Shown one piece after another: positions 10,851-21,257 of a DNA stretch of 45,804 nucleotides (positions are counted from its first letter, which is position 1; the number at the start of each line of letters is the position of its first letter). The notes below the pieces were generated by a model. It did not search any database. It saw only the letters and a list, made by a program, of their open reading frames with translations, and was not told where the DNA came from. Source of the stretch: Mesotaenium endlicherianum (lineage: Eukaryota; Streptophyta; Zygnematophyceae; Zygnematales; Mesotaeniaceae); NCBI GenBank assembly GCA_009602735.1, contig WELA01005980.1, forward strand, positions 294,356 to 340,159. The letters are read 5' to 3'. A program made the position numbers and the translations under genes.

Positions 10851-11137
10851 GGCTCTAAGAGCTTTTTAGTGACCTCGGGTATGACAGACTTTTCACTTGA
10901 AATTTCGTTGTGAACCTGAACTTTGAGCCTCCTTCTTTTGACTCTAACTTTGTCGTTAATGATCGGAAGACCATTTTGCATTTTTTCGCCTATGGTTCAA
11001 ATCTGTACGATTTGTTTGAGCCATAGATTGTACCTGTTGGTCAACTGTAGCACCCTGGAGGTCAACGCTGAAAGCTGGAGGTTAGCTAGACCATATATGG
11101 TCCGAGGACCACATATGGTCGGATGGGATACCTAGTG

Positions 11138-11169
11138 TTAATCGCCTATTGATAAGTCGATTTATTTCA
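11138..11169 (+). mobile_element. 5' LTR of element D, part 2 (3' end of LTR)
   Basis: Continues the LTR after the piggyBac-like insertion: TTAATCGCCTAT, then a variant of the terminal GTCGATTCATTTCA (here GTCGATTTATTTCA). A diverged primer-binding site TGGCATCGACGC follows at 11171-11182; the intact copies have TGGTATCGGAGC, matching the 3' end of initiator Met tRNA in plant retroelements. Confidence 0.85.
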
Positions 11170-11202
11170 GTGGCATCGACGCTCTTATCACAATTTCTTT
11201 GT

Positions 11203-11936
11203 ATGGTAGAGACGCGGTCTCAAACTAGCAACTCTCAAGATATGGAGGGTGAGAACAATGATGAGACTGAAGGACAGGCCGAGAGTCATGTATTTAGACC
11301 TTGCACTTATTTTGAAGCTTTAGCCGACAAGGCAAATAGAGAAGTTGCGGAAGGGGCGGCAGCCATTGCAGCAGTAGAAGCCCAGCACGCTGAAGAAGAG
11401 CGCATCATAATGAAAGCTGAGCGTTTAGCTAAAGCAGAGGAGGATGCAAAAGTCGAAAGGAGGCATCTGGCTGATAACCAAACGGTTGAAGAGATGATGG
11501 CAGAAGGGGCCAATCTTTGAAACCAACCTCCTGGTGGGGTTACTAGTATACCTCTTGGTCATTTAAAATAAATAGACAATTGAGTGGAACAGGATTTGCT
11601 AATGCACCAGCAAGAGGAAATGCCAAAGTTGTTGCCGAGCGAGTCAATGGTGTTGCTGTTGCTATGTCTGCATCGCCACCTCGGAATGTAGATCTGTGTG
11701 CATTGTTTGTTCATATCAATCTCAAATAATTATAATGTATCATTTGAACAAGAGGACAACAGGATTATGATGCCATTGCTACGGGGAAAGGACCAACTGG
11801 ATTCCCACATTACTGGTGGTGTCAGAGGGCCTAATGGGCAAAAGCCAAAGCTACCGCAGGATTATAACCCTAAGGAAAACAAATTTATTTCTTGGTAAAG
11901 CTTCTTGGAAATGTTGAGCAGTGGCTGGAGAACTAT
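11203..11936 (+). pseudogene. gag of element D, 5' part, degenerate
   Basis: Begins at an ATG in the same place as the gag start of element A and has the same leader (RSQTSNSxDME), then the Ala/Glu-rich coiled-coil segment and the TVEEMMAEGANL block ([12 protein letters not shown] in A). A stop follows at 11518-11520 (TGA). Homology continues past it in broken frames to VEQWLENY, where it ends abruptly at about 11936 against an unrelated repeat. It could encode only a short N-terminal Gag peptide. Confidence 0.85.
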
Positions 11937-12072
11937 GTCGTACGGTAGGAGATCGAGTGTGTATCATCGACACAAGCAATGCATAATAAGAAGGCGGGCT
12001 TTGTTGCAATGAAGTCTATAGTACATGTGGCTTTATAGCCAAAAAAACAGTCAAGCGTCAAATGTTTTAATT
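11937..12072. repeat. Direct repeat flanking an inverted LTR, left copy (about 136 bp)
   Basis: Repeated at 13082-13218 in the same orientation with about 85-90% identity by eye (shared: GGTAGGAGATCGAGTG, CGACACAAGCAATGCATAAT, GGCTTTATAGCC). The palindrome GTGGCTTTATAGCCA is within it. It is far too long to be a target duplication. Confidence 0.8.
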
Positions 12073-13078
12073 AAGGAGTGTATACTTTCCAGAGTGAGCA
12101 CCTCAAGACTGTAATCTGGTAGGAAGACAACTAATGAAGTTTGGCCCAAAAGATCACTGGAAGCACATCATGATCTTCAAGAAGTAGTCCTATGGCAAGG
12201 TTTAAGCTGTGACTTTGCTCACCACTTGTGAAGTTCTCTAAGTGAATGGAAGCCAAGAGGGCTTGCTCTTCACAAGAGAGAGGCTAAGTGGTCCTGAAAA
12301 CACAAGAGTCAAAAGTGTAAGCTTTAATGATAATCTGTGACATACAACTAGCATAATGGGACTTCTAAAAAGATGTTCTTCCAGGGACATCTCCAGTACT
12401 TATACTCCTGGAAACCCGGCGTCGTATGCGGCGGATTCAATGCATGTAGTCACTCTAGGAGGCTCTTCTATGTCCACTAATGTGTACAAGGCATGTACTA
12501 GCACTCCTATAGGCTATGCATAACTCAAACCAATCAAAGCAACGCACGTAGAATATGCTATGTGTCTCTCATTGGTGGAGCTTATCTTGGGTGATTCTAC
12601 CTAGATAGCGCGTCAAAAGTGAATCTGGAACTTGAGGAAGCTTCCTCTAGAAGTGGGTGATGGAGTCACCAAGTTACAGCCTCAATGATGCACTTATACT
12701 ATGGAAATGCAAGATTTATGTAGGCTAAGAGACCTCGGATTTGTGCGCACAAAGCTAAGGATCCTGAGGGTCACGAATGGCCGACACTGTCACCTTTGGG
12801 TACATTGAGTCACAAGTTGGCCATTTGGTGTGTTTTTGTTAGGGGCTAATAGGGGTGCGAACTAGATCGAGCCTATCTCGCTCGATACTTTACCAAACGA
12901 CGCGAAACCGGTGCAATTCGGAAGATGCTTTAACGCGCTACACTTGGTGACTTGGAAATCTAGAAAAGATCAATATATGGGTGCGTAAAGTCAATGCAAA
13001 GTCGATCTTCCTAGGTTGATGGTTCACACATGTGGAGCCCGAAATTGTATGTCAACCTCGACTTAATAAATTATGACA
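12073..13078 (-). mobile_element. LTR-like repeat of element E family, minus strand
   Basis: Reverse complement of 15471-16481 over about 1 kb. Shared landmarks include ATCAACCTAGGAAGA, TTGCATTGACTTTACGCA, GCATACGACGCCGGGTTTCC and CTTGTGAAGAGCAAGCC. It lacks the first 116 bases present in the + copy. The two inverted copies bracket the 3' part of element D. No coding frame. Confidence 0.8.
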
Positions 13079-13081
13079 GCT

Positions 13082-13218
13082 GTCGTGCGGTAGGAGATCG
13101 AGTGCGTATCGTCGACACAAGCAATGCATAATAAGCTGGCAAACTTTGCTGCAATGAAGTCTATAGTACATGTGGCTTTATAGCCAAAAAGATAGTCAAG
13201 CGTCAAACATTATAATTC
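13082..13218. repeat. Direct repeat flanking an inverted LTR, right copy
   Basis: Second copy of the 11937-12072 repeat, ending in an A/T then C-run (CCCCCCCC at 13219-13226) just before the reversed LTR of element D. Confidence 0.8.
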
Positions 13219-13258
13219 CCCCCCCAGCTCTCAGCCACCAGCTGATGGGCTGTGATCG

Positions 13259-13976
13259 TGAAAAGAATCGATTCATCAATAGGCGATCAACACTTAATAA
13301 TAAACCTATATATCAAGAAGTAAATTTAGGGTACTTATTTTTTACGAGTTAAACAGCAAAGGACATCATACTACCCGCATATAATACTCACAAGTCAAAA
13401 CACAAGTAGACGAGCATCAATCATGCAATCAGTAAACTCATAAATAAGCAAGGTTAGAAGACAGTTCACATCAATGGCTTCTCGCCTTGGATTCAGAGTT
13501 CTCTTAGTAAGCTGTACAAGAGAGTTAGCCTCGTTTCCAAATGCCGAACTCGAGAGCAATACCTAGCATGTGTACATGGAATGAGTTTACTGTTCAACGG
13601 CAAGTGTGATAGCACCGCCTACCCGGGAGTTAACCACGTTGGTAGGACTTCGTTAACCAAAGCCACCGCCATCTCCCATCATCCCGAATAGCCATGCATC
13701 CTAAGGATGTCATCTGGCCATTCCTCTAGTATATCACACTTAGATGCATGTCTAGGCAGTTCGCTGCTACCGAGTAAGGAAATCAACTGGCTGTCAAAGA
13801 ATGTGTCAACAAGCTGATCTAAGTTGACTTCAGCCTGCTGCTTTCGGCTGAGTCATTAAACTGATAATTATATAAAGTCCAGCAGATTGAATGTTAACTA
13901 AAGTGCAACAGACTACACTTATTTACCTATTATATATATATAAATATTATATCTACCAATATACTGATTCATTACA
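13259..13976 (-). mobile_element. 3' LTR of element D (inverted), 718 bp
   Basis: Reads on the minus strand from TGTAATGAATCAGTATATTG (13976 down) to CGATTCTTTTCA (13259). It matches the A-family LTR throughout, including the CGGGAGTTAACCACGTTGG core. On the minus strand it is preceded by the A-family polypurine tract and hairpin (13977-14011) and by ORF2, as expected for a 3' LTR. Its orientation is opposite to the 5' LTR and gag of element D. Confidence 0.88.
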
Positions 13977-13994
13977 ATCCCTCCAGCTTAAATT

Positions 13995-14011
13995 GTTGTC
14001 GCCTCGACAAC
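13995..14011 (-). promoter_or_regulatory. Conserved hairpin before the polypurine tract (element D)
   Basis: GTTGTCGAGGCGACAAC on the minus strand: a perfect 7-bp stem with an AGG loop, followed at once by the purine-rich tract AAGCTGGAGGGAT and the LTR. The same hairpin sits in the same place in elements A, B and C. Confidence 0.75.
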
Positions 14012-14244
14012 ATTAAACTATAGAATTATCTGGTCAGGAAACTAACATAACTAATCCCCTACCGCTTGCCTCTTGCTTCAACACTGTTGCCTAGCTGTGG
14101 GGATCACTAGTGACAGTGCACTATCACCTCCACTCTTATTCCACTTCCATTGTGGGGTGCAAATAGGGAGACCTCCAACAAGGCTTGACTGGAGGATGGT
14201 TTTGATATCCAAAAGGTTGTTCCTGAGGCTCCTGGATCAGGATA

Positions 14245-15354
14245 CTAAGATCTGGACCTAGATCTGGACAGCCATTTAGGTCTGTCAATTGGCCTTCTAA
14301 AGAACCCTATTTGTTCTGAAGTTGGACCTCGAGGAGAACGAACGATTGCAGCCTGCTCTTCAACCACCTGGGTGTTAATGCCCACATAAACCGGCATTCC
14401 AATAGGATGTTGAAATACATTGGCAAAAGGTACACGTCCATGACTGAAGGGGGTGGCCAGCATACCTCTGGCTACTTTGCGTGTTGTTCTTGTGGTACCC
14501 CTGTCCTTTGGGGATTTTTGCCTTTCTCTGCTGCCAAGTACAATCAGATCAACTTCTACCCTTGCTTGGGCAGGTGGGTTGAGAGAACGAGTGCGGGGTG
14601 CTGTTGCCGCCACAGTAGCGATCACATTCCATACACCTAATCTTGGCGCCCTGGGAGTCCCTGCTTCTGCCTGCCCCTGAGTCTCTTGAGCACCAGCGCC
14701 TGATGCTTCTCCTCTGCCTTGTTCTTCCTCCTCATCCTCCTCATCTTCCTCCTCTGAGAGGGTAGGGGTCTCGTCCACAAGGTCATCCTGCTCCCTGGTA
14801 GATATGGAAAGATCTACTGACGTCCCTTTCTTGGGACGAGCTAGAGGTTGCTTGGCCTTCAGCCTGCTGATATTTATCAGGCCTGCATTCTTCGCCCATT
14901 TGACAAAGGCATGCTTCCCCTCAAAGAAATGATCTTTTCCCCTCCTCTTGTGCTCCTTGGTCTCTGCATTCATATTACTCAGGCATCCATTAAGCCTGGG
15001 GTCCCAAGGGGCGATGTGAGGTGGTAGGATGAGGTAGCCATCCAGCCCATAGTGGAAGTCATCTGGGTGGGCCCGATCACACTCCTGCTTCCTATTAGTG
15101 ACGGTCATCCACCTCTAGTCTATGGGTTGCTGGTAGTACTGTGGCCCATGCTCAACCTTTTTGAGCTTTTAAGGAAACGAGTGGGGAGAGAGAATCTGCT
15201 TCCCTGTTTCCCTGGCCAAGTACTCCCAGCTCCTCCTCTCAACTTCATTGTGGGTTGGCACCAGTGTTAGGTGAAATATTGCATCTTTAAAGCTATCGAG
15301 CTGCATGCTCACCATCCTTAGGAGTCTCTGCTCCCCCACTATGCCAGGCACTGG
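14245..15354 (-). pseudogene. ORF2 of element D, C-terminal two thirds, degenerate
   Basis: The reading frame runs from 15351 to 14245 in one register with two in-frame stops near 15169 and 15113. The intact part (287 codons from 15108) is closely similar to ORF2 of element A, for example DDFHYGLDGYLILPPHIAPW, an acidic run EEEDEEDEEEEQGRGEAS, PVYVGINTQVVEEQA and a terminal SRSRSRS. It is therefore type I, like A. The upstream end is cut at 15355 by an LTR of the E family in the opposite orientation. The function of ORF2 is unknown (see the 27543-29219 entry). Confidence 0.85.
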
Positions 15355-16485
15355 TGTAAGGTCATTGGATTATTAAGTGCATTTTTGAGTCGTTTAGATA
15401 TATGGTTTGAATGCACGCAGTTGTAGATTATATTTTGGTGATCATTTTGATATAAAGTTCGTCGCATTGGTGTCATGATTTATTAAGTCGACTTTGACGT
15501 ACAAAACCAAGCTCTACGTGTGCAAACCATCAACCTAGGAAGACCAACTTTGCATTGACTTTACGCATCCATATGTTGACCTTCTCTAGATTTCCCAGTC
15601 ATCAAAGTGTAGCGCGTCGAAGCATCTTCCGAATGGCATCGGTTTCGCGTCATTTGGTTAATTATCGAGCGAGATAGACGCGATCTAGTCCGCACTCCTT
15701 TTGGCACCTAGCGGAATCACACCAAATGACCAACTTGTGACTCCATGCACCCAAAGGTGACAAAGTTGACTATTCGTGACCCCAAGGATCCCTAGCTTTG
15801 TGCGCACAAGTCCGCGAGCCCTTTAGACTACATAAGTCTTGCATTTCCATAGTATAAGTGCATCATTGAGGCTATAACTTAGTGACTGCATCACCTACTC
15901 CTAGAGGAAGCTTTCTCAAGTTCCAAATTCACTTTTGAGGCGCTATCTAAGTAGAACTACCCAAGGTAAGCTCCACCAATGAGAGACACTTAGCATATTC
16001 TACGTGCTTTGCTTTGATTGGTTTGAGTTATGCTTAGCCTATAGGAGTGCTAGTACATGCCTTGTACACATTAGTGGACATAGGATAGCCTCCTAGAGTG
16101 ACTACATGCATTGGATCCGCCGCATACGACGCCGGGTTTCCAGGAGTACAAGTGCTAGAGATGTCCCTAGAGGAACATCTTTAAGAAGTTCCATTATGCC
16201 AACTGTAAGTCACAGAGATTATCAGTAAAGGTTACACTATTATCTCTTGTATTTTCAGGACCGCTAAGTCTCTCTCTTGTGAAGAGCAAGCCTTGCTGGC
16301 TTCCAGTCACTAGAAGAACTTCACAAGTGGTGAGCAAAGTCACAGCTTATACCCTCTGCCATAGGACTACTCTTGAAGATCAAGATGTGCTTCCAGTGAT
16401 CTTTTGGGCCAGACTTCATTAGTTGTTTTCCTACCAGATTACAGTCTTGAGGTGCTCACTCTGGAGAGTACACACTCCTTACTTC
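15355..16485 (+). mobile_element. LTR of element E
   Basis: Starts TGTAAGGTCATTGG directly against broken ORF2 and runs about 1.1 kb to the start of a gag-like frame. Bases 15471-16481 match 12073-13078 in inverted orientation. The first about 115 bases also resemble the reverse complement of 40920-41036 (TGTAAGGTCAT, GTGCATTTTTG, TCATTTTGATATAAA, TTCGTCG), so E and F LTRs share a conserved 5' end. I could not find a clear primer-binding site after it or fix the 3' border to the base. Confidence 0.65.
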
Positions 16486-16500
16486 TAAAAAGATCTCTCT

Positions 16501-17830
16501 TTGCCTGCACGCAATTTGAATCTTCAACGTACGCCTACCCGTAGTGGGCGTGCTTACCAGCCTTACTACGAAGGGGTTAGTGGAGAAGACTCAGACTCCG
16601 ATCTCAGTACTGTCACTGAACCCTCTGAAGGGGAGCAGCCGGCACTCGTGCTTCCTATAAATGTCCCTAAGCCATCTTCCCAGTGGGCTCACCACGATTC
16701 CTGGTATCCCATGGCAGGTGACCACGAGGTCAAGACTGACAGGCCCTCCCTCTTCCGCTTCAGCGGCAGACCAAGAACCTTTGATCTGGACGACACAATC
16801 TCAGAGTTCGAGGCTGAGTTCGTGACCGCGAGGCTTAAGACGCCTGCGCTCACTAAGCGTGATGTGTTCTATACGCTCATGCGCTATCTCCTCTAAGAGG
16901 CCCGAGACACATTCCGTAAGAAGGGTGACGAGATCTACGCACGCACAGAGCCTGTGGGGGAACCCCCAGTGGAGACCCCCCTCGCTGATCCCATCAAGGC
17001 CTTCTGGGACGTCCTCAGGAAGGAGTTCCAGGCCGCGACCGAAGAGAAGGTGTACGAGCTGCACCACTTCTTCCGTCGCAAGAACGAGACGATCCGCATG
17101 ATGTACCGCCGCTTGACGCACCTTCGCCAAGACGTTGGCACCGTCGTTGACCGGGAGGCAGCGGAGATCTTCTTGCGCGCCGTAGAGCCACGTTTGAGGG
17201 AGCGAGCCATGGCTCCTCTCATCTACCACATCGGCTCCGAGTACTCGCTGGAGGACGCTTACCTCTCAGTTGAGAAGCAGAGCTTGGCCGCCGCACGGGG
17301 CAGCATTAGCAATTGTGTAGGCCTCGCATCCACGAGCGTACGCCAGAAGTCTTCGGTGCCGCCATCCACGACGATGCGCCCAGCTCCGGCTCGCCAGCCC
17401 CAGCAGCAGCAGCAGCCCCAGCGCTCTCAGCTGTCCCAGCAGACCCAGCAGCGCGGAGCTCCGCGTGGCCGCATTTCCATGGCCGCCACGACGAGCGACC
17501 CCTGTTGGTCTTGCGGAAGACGGGCCACTCTCGCCAGAACTGCACTATTGCGCAAAATAGCAAGCCGGTGACTGTACCTAGTGTGGCAAGGCCGGCCACG
17601 TGCAGATCGTATGCCTGCAGAAGAAGCGCGACATCGAGAACGGACGCGCTCGTGACGGCCCTGCGCTCGCAGCAGGACCTCCGGGCATGCGTAACCCTTG
17701 CACGGGTGCACACCCCTTGATGACGGCAGCCACAGCCATGATGGACTCCGCACTGAATCCCGGAGTTGATTACTACAGTTTCGACAACGTCAGCGACGCC
17801 CTTGTAGAGGCCAATGCCGAGATCACCTGA
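16501..17830 (+). pseudogene. gag-like gene of element E, degenerate
   Basis: The frame opens after the LTR without an ATG and encodes a Gag-type protein: a variable leader, then FRFSGRPRTFDLDDTISEFE, LYHFF-type helices and IRMMYRRLTHLRQDVG. An in-frame TAA at 16894-16896 splits the capsid-like domain; the same frame then continues to about 17500. Two CCHC zinc knuckles follow. The first (Cys codons 17503-17543) has its second half out of frame. The second (17573-17614, CTxCGKAGHVQIVC) has a TAG in place of its third residue. The region is about 62% GC, unlike the flanking elements. It cannot make a functional Gag. Confidence 0.75.
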
Positions 17831-19290
17831 CTCCGTGGTCTCGTCGCCACCGACAGTTACGACGCGTGCGGAGCCCTTTTCGCACGCGTCCCGCCGTCCG
17901 ACGCTCCAGCTCCGACAGCTGCGTCTGCGCAACTCCTGCGCACTTTCACGACGCCAACACGTGGCAGCCCCAGAGGCTGGCACCTAGCGCTACAGCAGCG
18001 CTGCAGCCTCGCACGCGCCCGCCCCTTGACAGAGCTACGGCGACCAGCGCCGCAGACGTCTCCGCAAACGCTTCTGCCAGACCTGCGCACTCTGCGCTGT
18101 TGTCCGTGGGCAGCCGCTGCATTCGTCCGGTCGGGCTGCCAGATGGCAGGCTGCAGGCTCACATGGTCCCACTACCCTGCGTCACGCACGCTGCAACTCC
18201 CGACGCGCCCCTTGACAGTCCGGCACACACGCCAGCACAGCCGCAGGCTCCAGCAGCCCCGCTGGCCTGTGCCGCCCTGCTGACGCCAGCAGTGCTTTCG
18301 GCAATCTGCGGAGTGACAACTGTCGCGACGGGGCGCGCTCGCCAGCTGAGTACCACAACTGCAGCACACACGGCTGCAGCGCCCCTCGCTCTACGTGTCG
18401 CCAGCCCGTGCGTAGATCTACGCACTAGCCGGCAACGCCGGGACGATCGCCCCCTGCTGGCTGCTGAAAGCAGCAGGGTCCAGCAGGCGCCGACACTTGC
18501 CATGTGTTCGGCAAGCCGTGCCGCTCCCTTCGTCAGCCACGCGCACTCTCACGCGTACGCTCACGCCGCACACAACGGCGCAAGGCTTGCCGGGCAGCCA
18601 GCTACGGGATCATAGTCCGACAGCCACAGCTGCAGCTGCGCACGCCAGCTGCATACACGTCCTTCCACGTGGCGCGCGCACGCAGCCCGGCACGGCTAGC
18701 GCAGTTCCGGTGGCCGCAATCGCTATTCCTAGTCAAGGGGGGGCATCCCTGACTACGCTGTGCAGCGAGACCGCCGGGCGGAGCGCCAATGGCACGTTCA
18801 CGGTCTCGCAAAGCCAGGGCTTAAACCCTGGCTGTGCACAAAACCCCCGCGCCAACGCAATTACAGGCTGTCCTAGCGGCTGCGCCTGCTGTTGCAGCCG
18901 CGTGCGGCCCCATTCTGGCGTGTTGCGCATGCATAGTGCCACTTAGAGGCCGCACAGCAGACGGCAGCGCACGGCGCAAGCACGCTTTGGTGGCAACCGG
19001 ACGCCCAGCGGTGGCACAGAAGCGTGCCGAGCCGGATCAGGGGCGTCGCACGGAGGAGGCGCCGCTTCTGCCCCGCTCGTTCCGCGTGCTGGACACGCCA
19101 GCAGCGCCAGCGGCCTTCGCGCCTCACGCGATGGCCTTGACGATGACCACGGTGCAGCTCAGCGCCGAGGTCATCTCGCTGGCGCTTCACCGCATGCCCG
19201 CAGTCTCCTTCGCGGAGCTCGGCGTGTCGATAGAGGCCACACGGCAGGCGACCCAGCTATTGCTCCAGTTGCGCAGGGCCAGCTAGCGGG
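17831..19290 (+). other. GC-rich internal region of element E, coding past uncertain
   Basis: Ala/Pro/Arg-rich frames are open on both strands because of high GC. Only the stretch 18960-19286, in the frame that leads into the protease, looks protein-like (LPRSFRVLDTPAAPAAFAPH, VISLALHRMPAVSFAELGVS). It ends at a TAG, after which the same frame continues. I see no reverse transcriptase motif anywhere in it. Confidence 0.4.
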
Positions 19291-19795
19291 CCTCTGACGG
19301 CAGGCCAACGCCAAACGCGGCAGCCGCGGTGCTCTTCGCACCCGCGCGACCTGCGCATGAGCGCAAGATGATCAGCACGCCTAACGCTGCATTTTTGGAT
19401 AATTTGCAGGGCATCGTGCTGGTCAACACGCAGGCCCCGCAGCGCATCATGTTAAACACTGGCGCCCAGCCAGTCCTCATCAGCCTGCGCTACTTCCGCC
19501 AGCTGGGCCTCTCGTCAGTCGACCTAGAGGATTTGCCTACGCGGATCAACACCGCTGCCGGCACGTCCGAGACCGTCACCGGGCGCACGCGGCTGGCCCT
19601 TCGCTTCACCTTTCGGCCCGGCACACTCCGGATGAGACGACCATCCACCGGCATGCGTTAGTCACTTGCTCCGGGACCTTCGACGTGCTCCTTGGCCAAG
19701 ACGTGCTCTTTCCTATTGGCGCCGCAGTGGATAACTGGGTGGAGCGGGTCTTTTATTGACCCGACTGGCAGTCAGGGGGGACCCGCACTGCATCT
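19291..19795 (+). pseudogene. Retropepsin-like protease of element E, degenerate
   Basis: A retroviral-type aspartic protease pattern is visible: IMLNTGAQPVLISLRYFRQL, where the catalytic D(T/S)GA has become NTGA, then after a frameshift near 19620 the flap-distal GTFDVLLGQDVLFPIGA block (LLG motif). A stop (TGA at 19757-19759) follows. Loss of the catalytic Asp, the frameshift and the stop show it is dead. In Ty3/gypsy order it should be followed by reverse transcriptase, which is absent. Confidence 0.65.
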
Positions 19796-20660
19796 GTGCC
19801 ACTTGACATCTTGGATCGTCGCCCAGCTGAGTCCGCCCTCTACGGCTTCATGGCGCTGGACGACGGTCGGTCTGTGGTTCAGACCAATAAGGGGGGAGCC
19901 GAGGATGACGAGGTCTCCGTTGGCGCCGACTTACTGGAGATGCAGCAGGAGGATCCCGAGCTGTCTGGTGCCGAGCTCCACCTCACGCCCCAGGAGCAGG
20001 CTGACGCTCTGGCCGCACAAGCCAGAGAGACAGTGCGGATCTACGCCGCGCATAACGCCATGATGCGTCTGATGGCGGCAGACGCCGTCGAGGCACACGC
20101 CATTGCCACGGCTGCCTTTACTGCTGCAGCGCACGCTCATGACGCAGCGACAGCCGCAGCAGCCATACCTAGGCCACAGCCTCCTGCGACGAGCGGATCC
20201 TCCTCCAGATCACACGTCCGCGTACGGCATGACGTGCCTGTGGGGGTTGCCATCGAGTACCGCATGGCCTCCCAATTGCCCTCCCCCGCACCGTCGCGCA
20301 GGACAGGCGACTCGTGGCCACGCACAACCACGTCTGAGGATGAGGCCATGAGGCAGGCAGCGTTCCCACGCAGGTCTGACGACGCGTCATTGAGCAGCGA
20401 GGAGGAGGAGTGGCAGGAGTGGTCCCAGGAGGCCGCAGAGGAGCCCGCAGCCCAGCCGTCGGCAGAGCCATCGCCGCCCACGCCTACATCTCGCGTCCGA
20501 CGCCAGCCTACAGGGCCTCTCGGCTTCAACTCTCTCTCACATGAGACCACGGCCAATCCCCGTCGAGCCCATCCATGCGCCGGCGGGCCTAGTCGTTCGT
20601 TACAGCACGACTGTTCGACCAGCAACGAGTGCCGTGACGTCACGTGTGACGTTTCTGCTT
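19796..20660 (+). pseudogene. Downstream reading frame of element E, no reverse transcriptase
   Basis: Open for 348 codons to 20842, continuous in frame with the protease tail (VPLDILDRRPAESALYGFMA). It then becomes Ala/His-rich helical sequence and an acidic Ser/Glu segment. GC content falls sharply at about 20650, which I take as the end of the element sequence. The product is unrecognised. Either the pol core was deleted or this is a gag-protease-only derivative. Confidence 0.45.
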
Positions 20661-21257
20661 TTCAAGAGGATCTTTCCTTGGTATTCAAGGAATATTTAAT
20701 TGAAGTGGAAAGAAAAATCTGTATACTTGTGCAAATTGACAAAATATTTAAAATAGCGGAAATGAAAACTAATGTAGAATGTGTGCTTGTGAGAGTTGCA
20801 CTCACAATGACTCTTGCAAGTATTTATACTTGCACGACATGAGGCACTGGAGTGCTTCAAGTCACCACCTAGGGCACTGGTTCATGTTCAACGTAAACGG
20901 TCGAAGGGGTACAACCCATTCGGCCGAATGCTCGAAACGCACCGTTCGGCGATCTGGAGACTTTTCGACGTTTTCCGACAAACCGTTTCACGCCAAACGG
21001 GCATTTTCGCGTTCGCGCGACTTTTGAAAAGTCGCGACTGTTCGCGGAGTTGCGTACACATACTTTCGTCATAAATCGGGAGTTATAAATAAGTACTTCG
21101 CTAATCGGTTAGGTGTCAACGTTTCAAACGACGAGTCGCGGATTCAAATCCGCTCGATCGCAAAGTCGCTTTGCATATTATGTGTCGTTTGATTTTTACG
21201 ACTATTTCTTCATGTTATCGACTGGTCGTAAATGCGAAATCTATGACTGTGCATTAT
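20661..21257. other. Non-coding stretch with inverted repeats and a weak tRNA-like segment
   Basis: AT-rich start, then many short palindromes. One at 21016-21036 can form a 10-bp stem (CGCGACTTTT and its complement around a single G). At 21098-21112 (TCGCTAATCGGTTAG) and 21140-21151 (GGATTCAAATCC) there are sequences like Pol III A and B boxes with tRNA-like spacing. There is no matching acceptor stem and the T loop has 6 nt, so it is not a tRNA gene. No frame worth calling. Confidence 0.4.

Larger units (their letters stand above)
9060..11137 (-). mobile_element. piggyBac-like DNA element, internally deleted (2,078 bp)
   Basis: Both ends are flanked by TTAA (9056-9059, 11138-11141), the hallmark target duplication of the piggyBac superfamily. 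The uninterrupted LTR at 21258 has a single TTAA at this place (ATTGTTAATCGCC). The ends begin CACTAGGT as inverted repeats (left CACTAGGTCTGCC, right reverse complement CACTAGGTATCCC). Palindromes GACCATATATGGTC lie just inside both ends (9081-9094, 11089-11102), with variants at 9428-9443 and 11107-11120; these may be transposase binding sites. The minus strand carries N- and C-terminal transposase pieces but no central catalytic domain, so this copy is probably non-autonomous. Confidence 0.88.

Noticed and set aside
17866..18946. Ala/Arg/Ser-rich frames up to 249 codons on both strands
   Set aside because: Openness is explained by high GC in element E; sequence is low-complexity and no frame matches retroelement domains.
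21090..21160. A tRNA gene
   Set aside because: Only box-like sequences are present; acceptor stem does not pair and the T loop has 6 nt.
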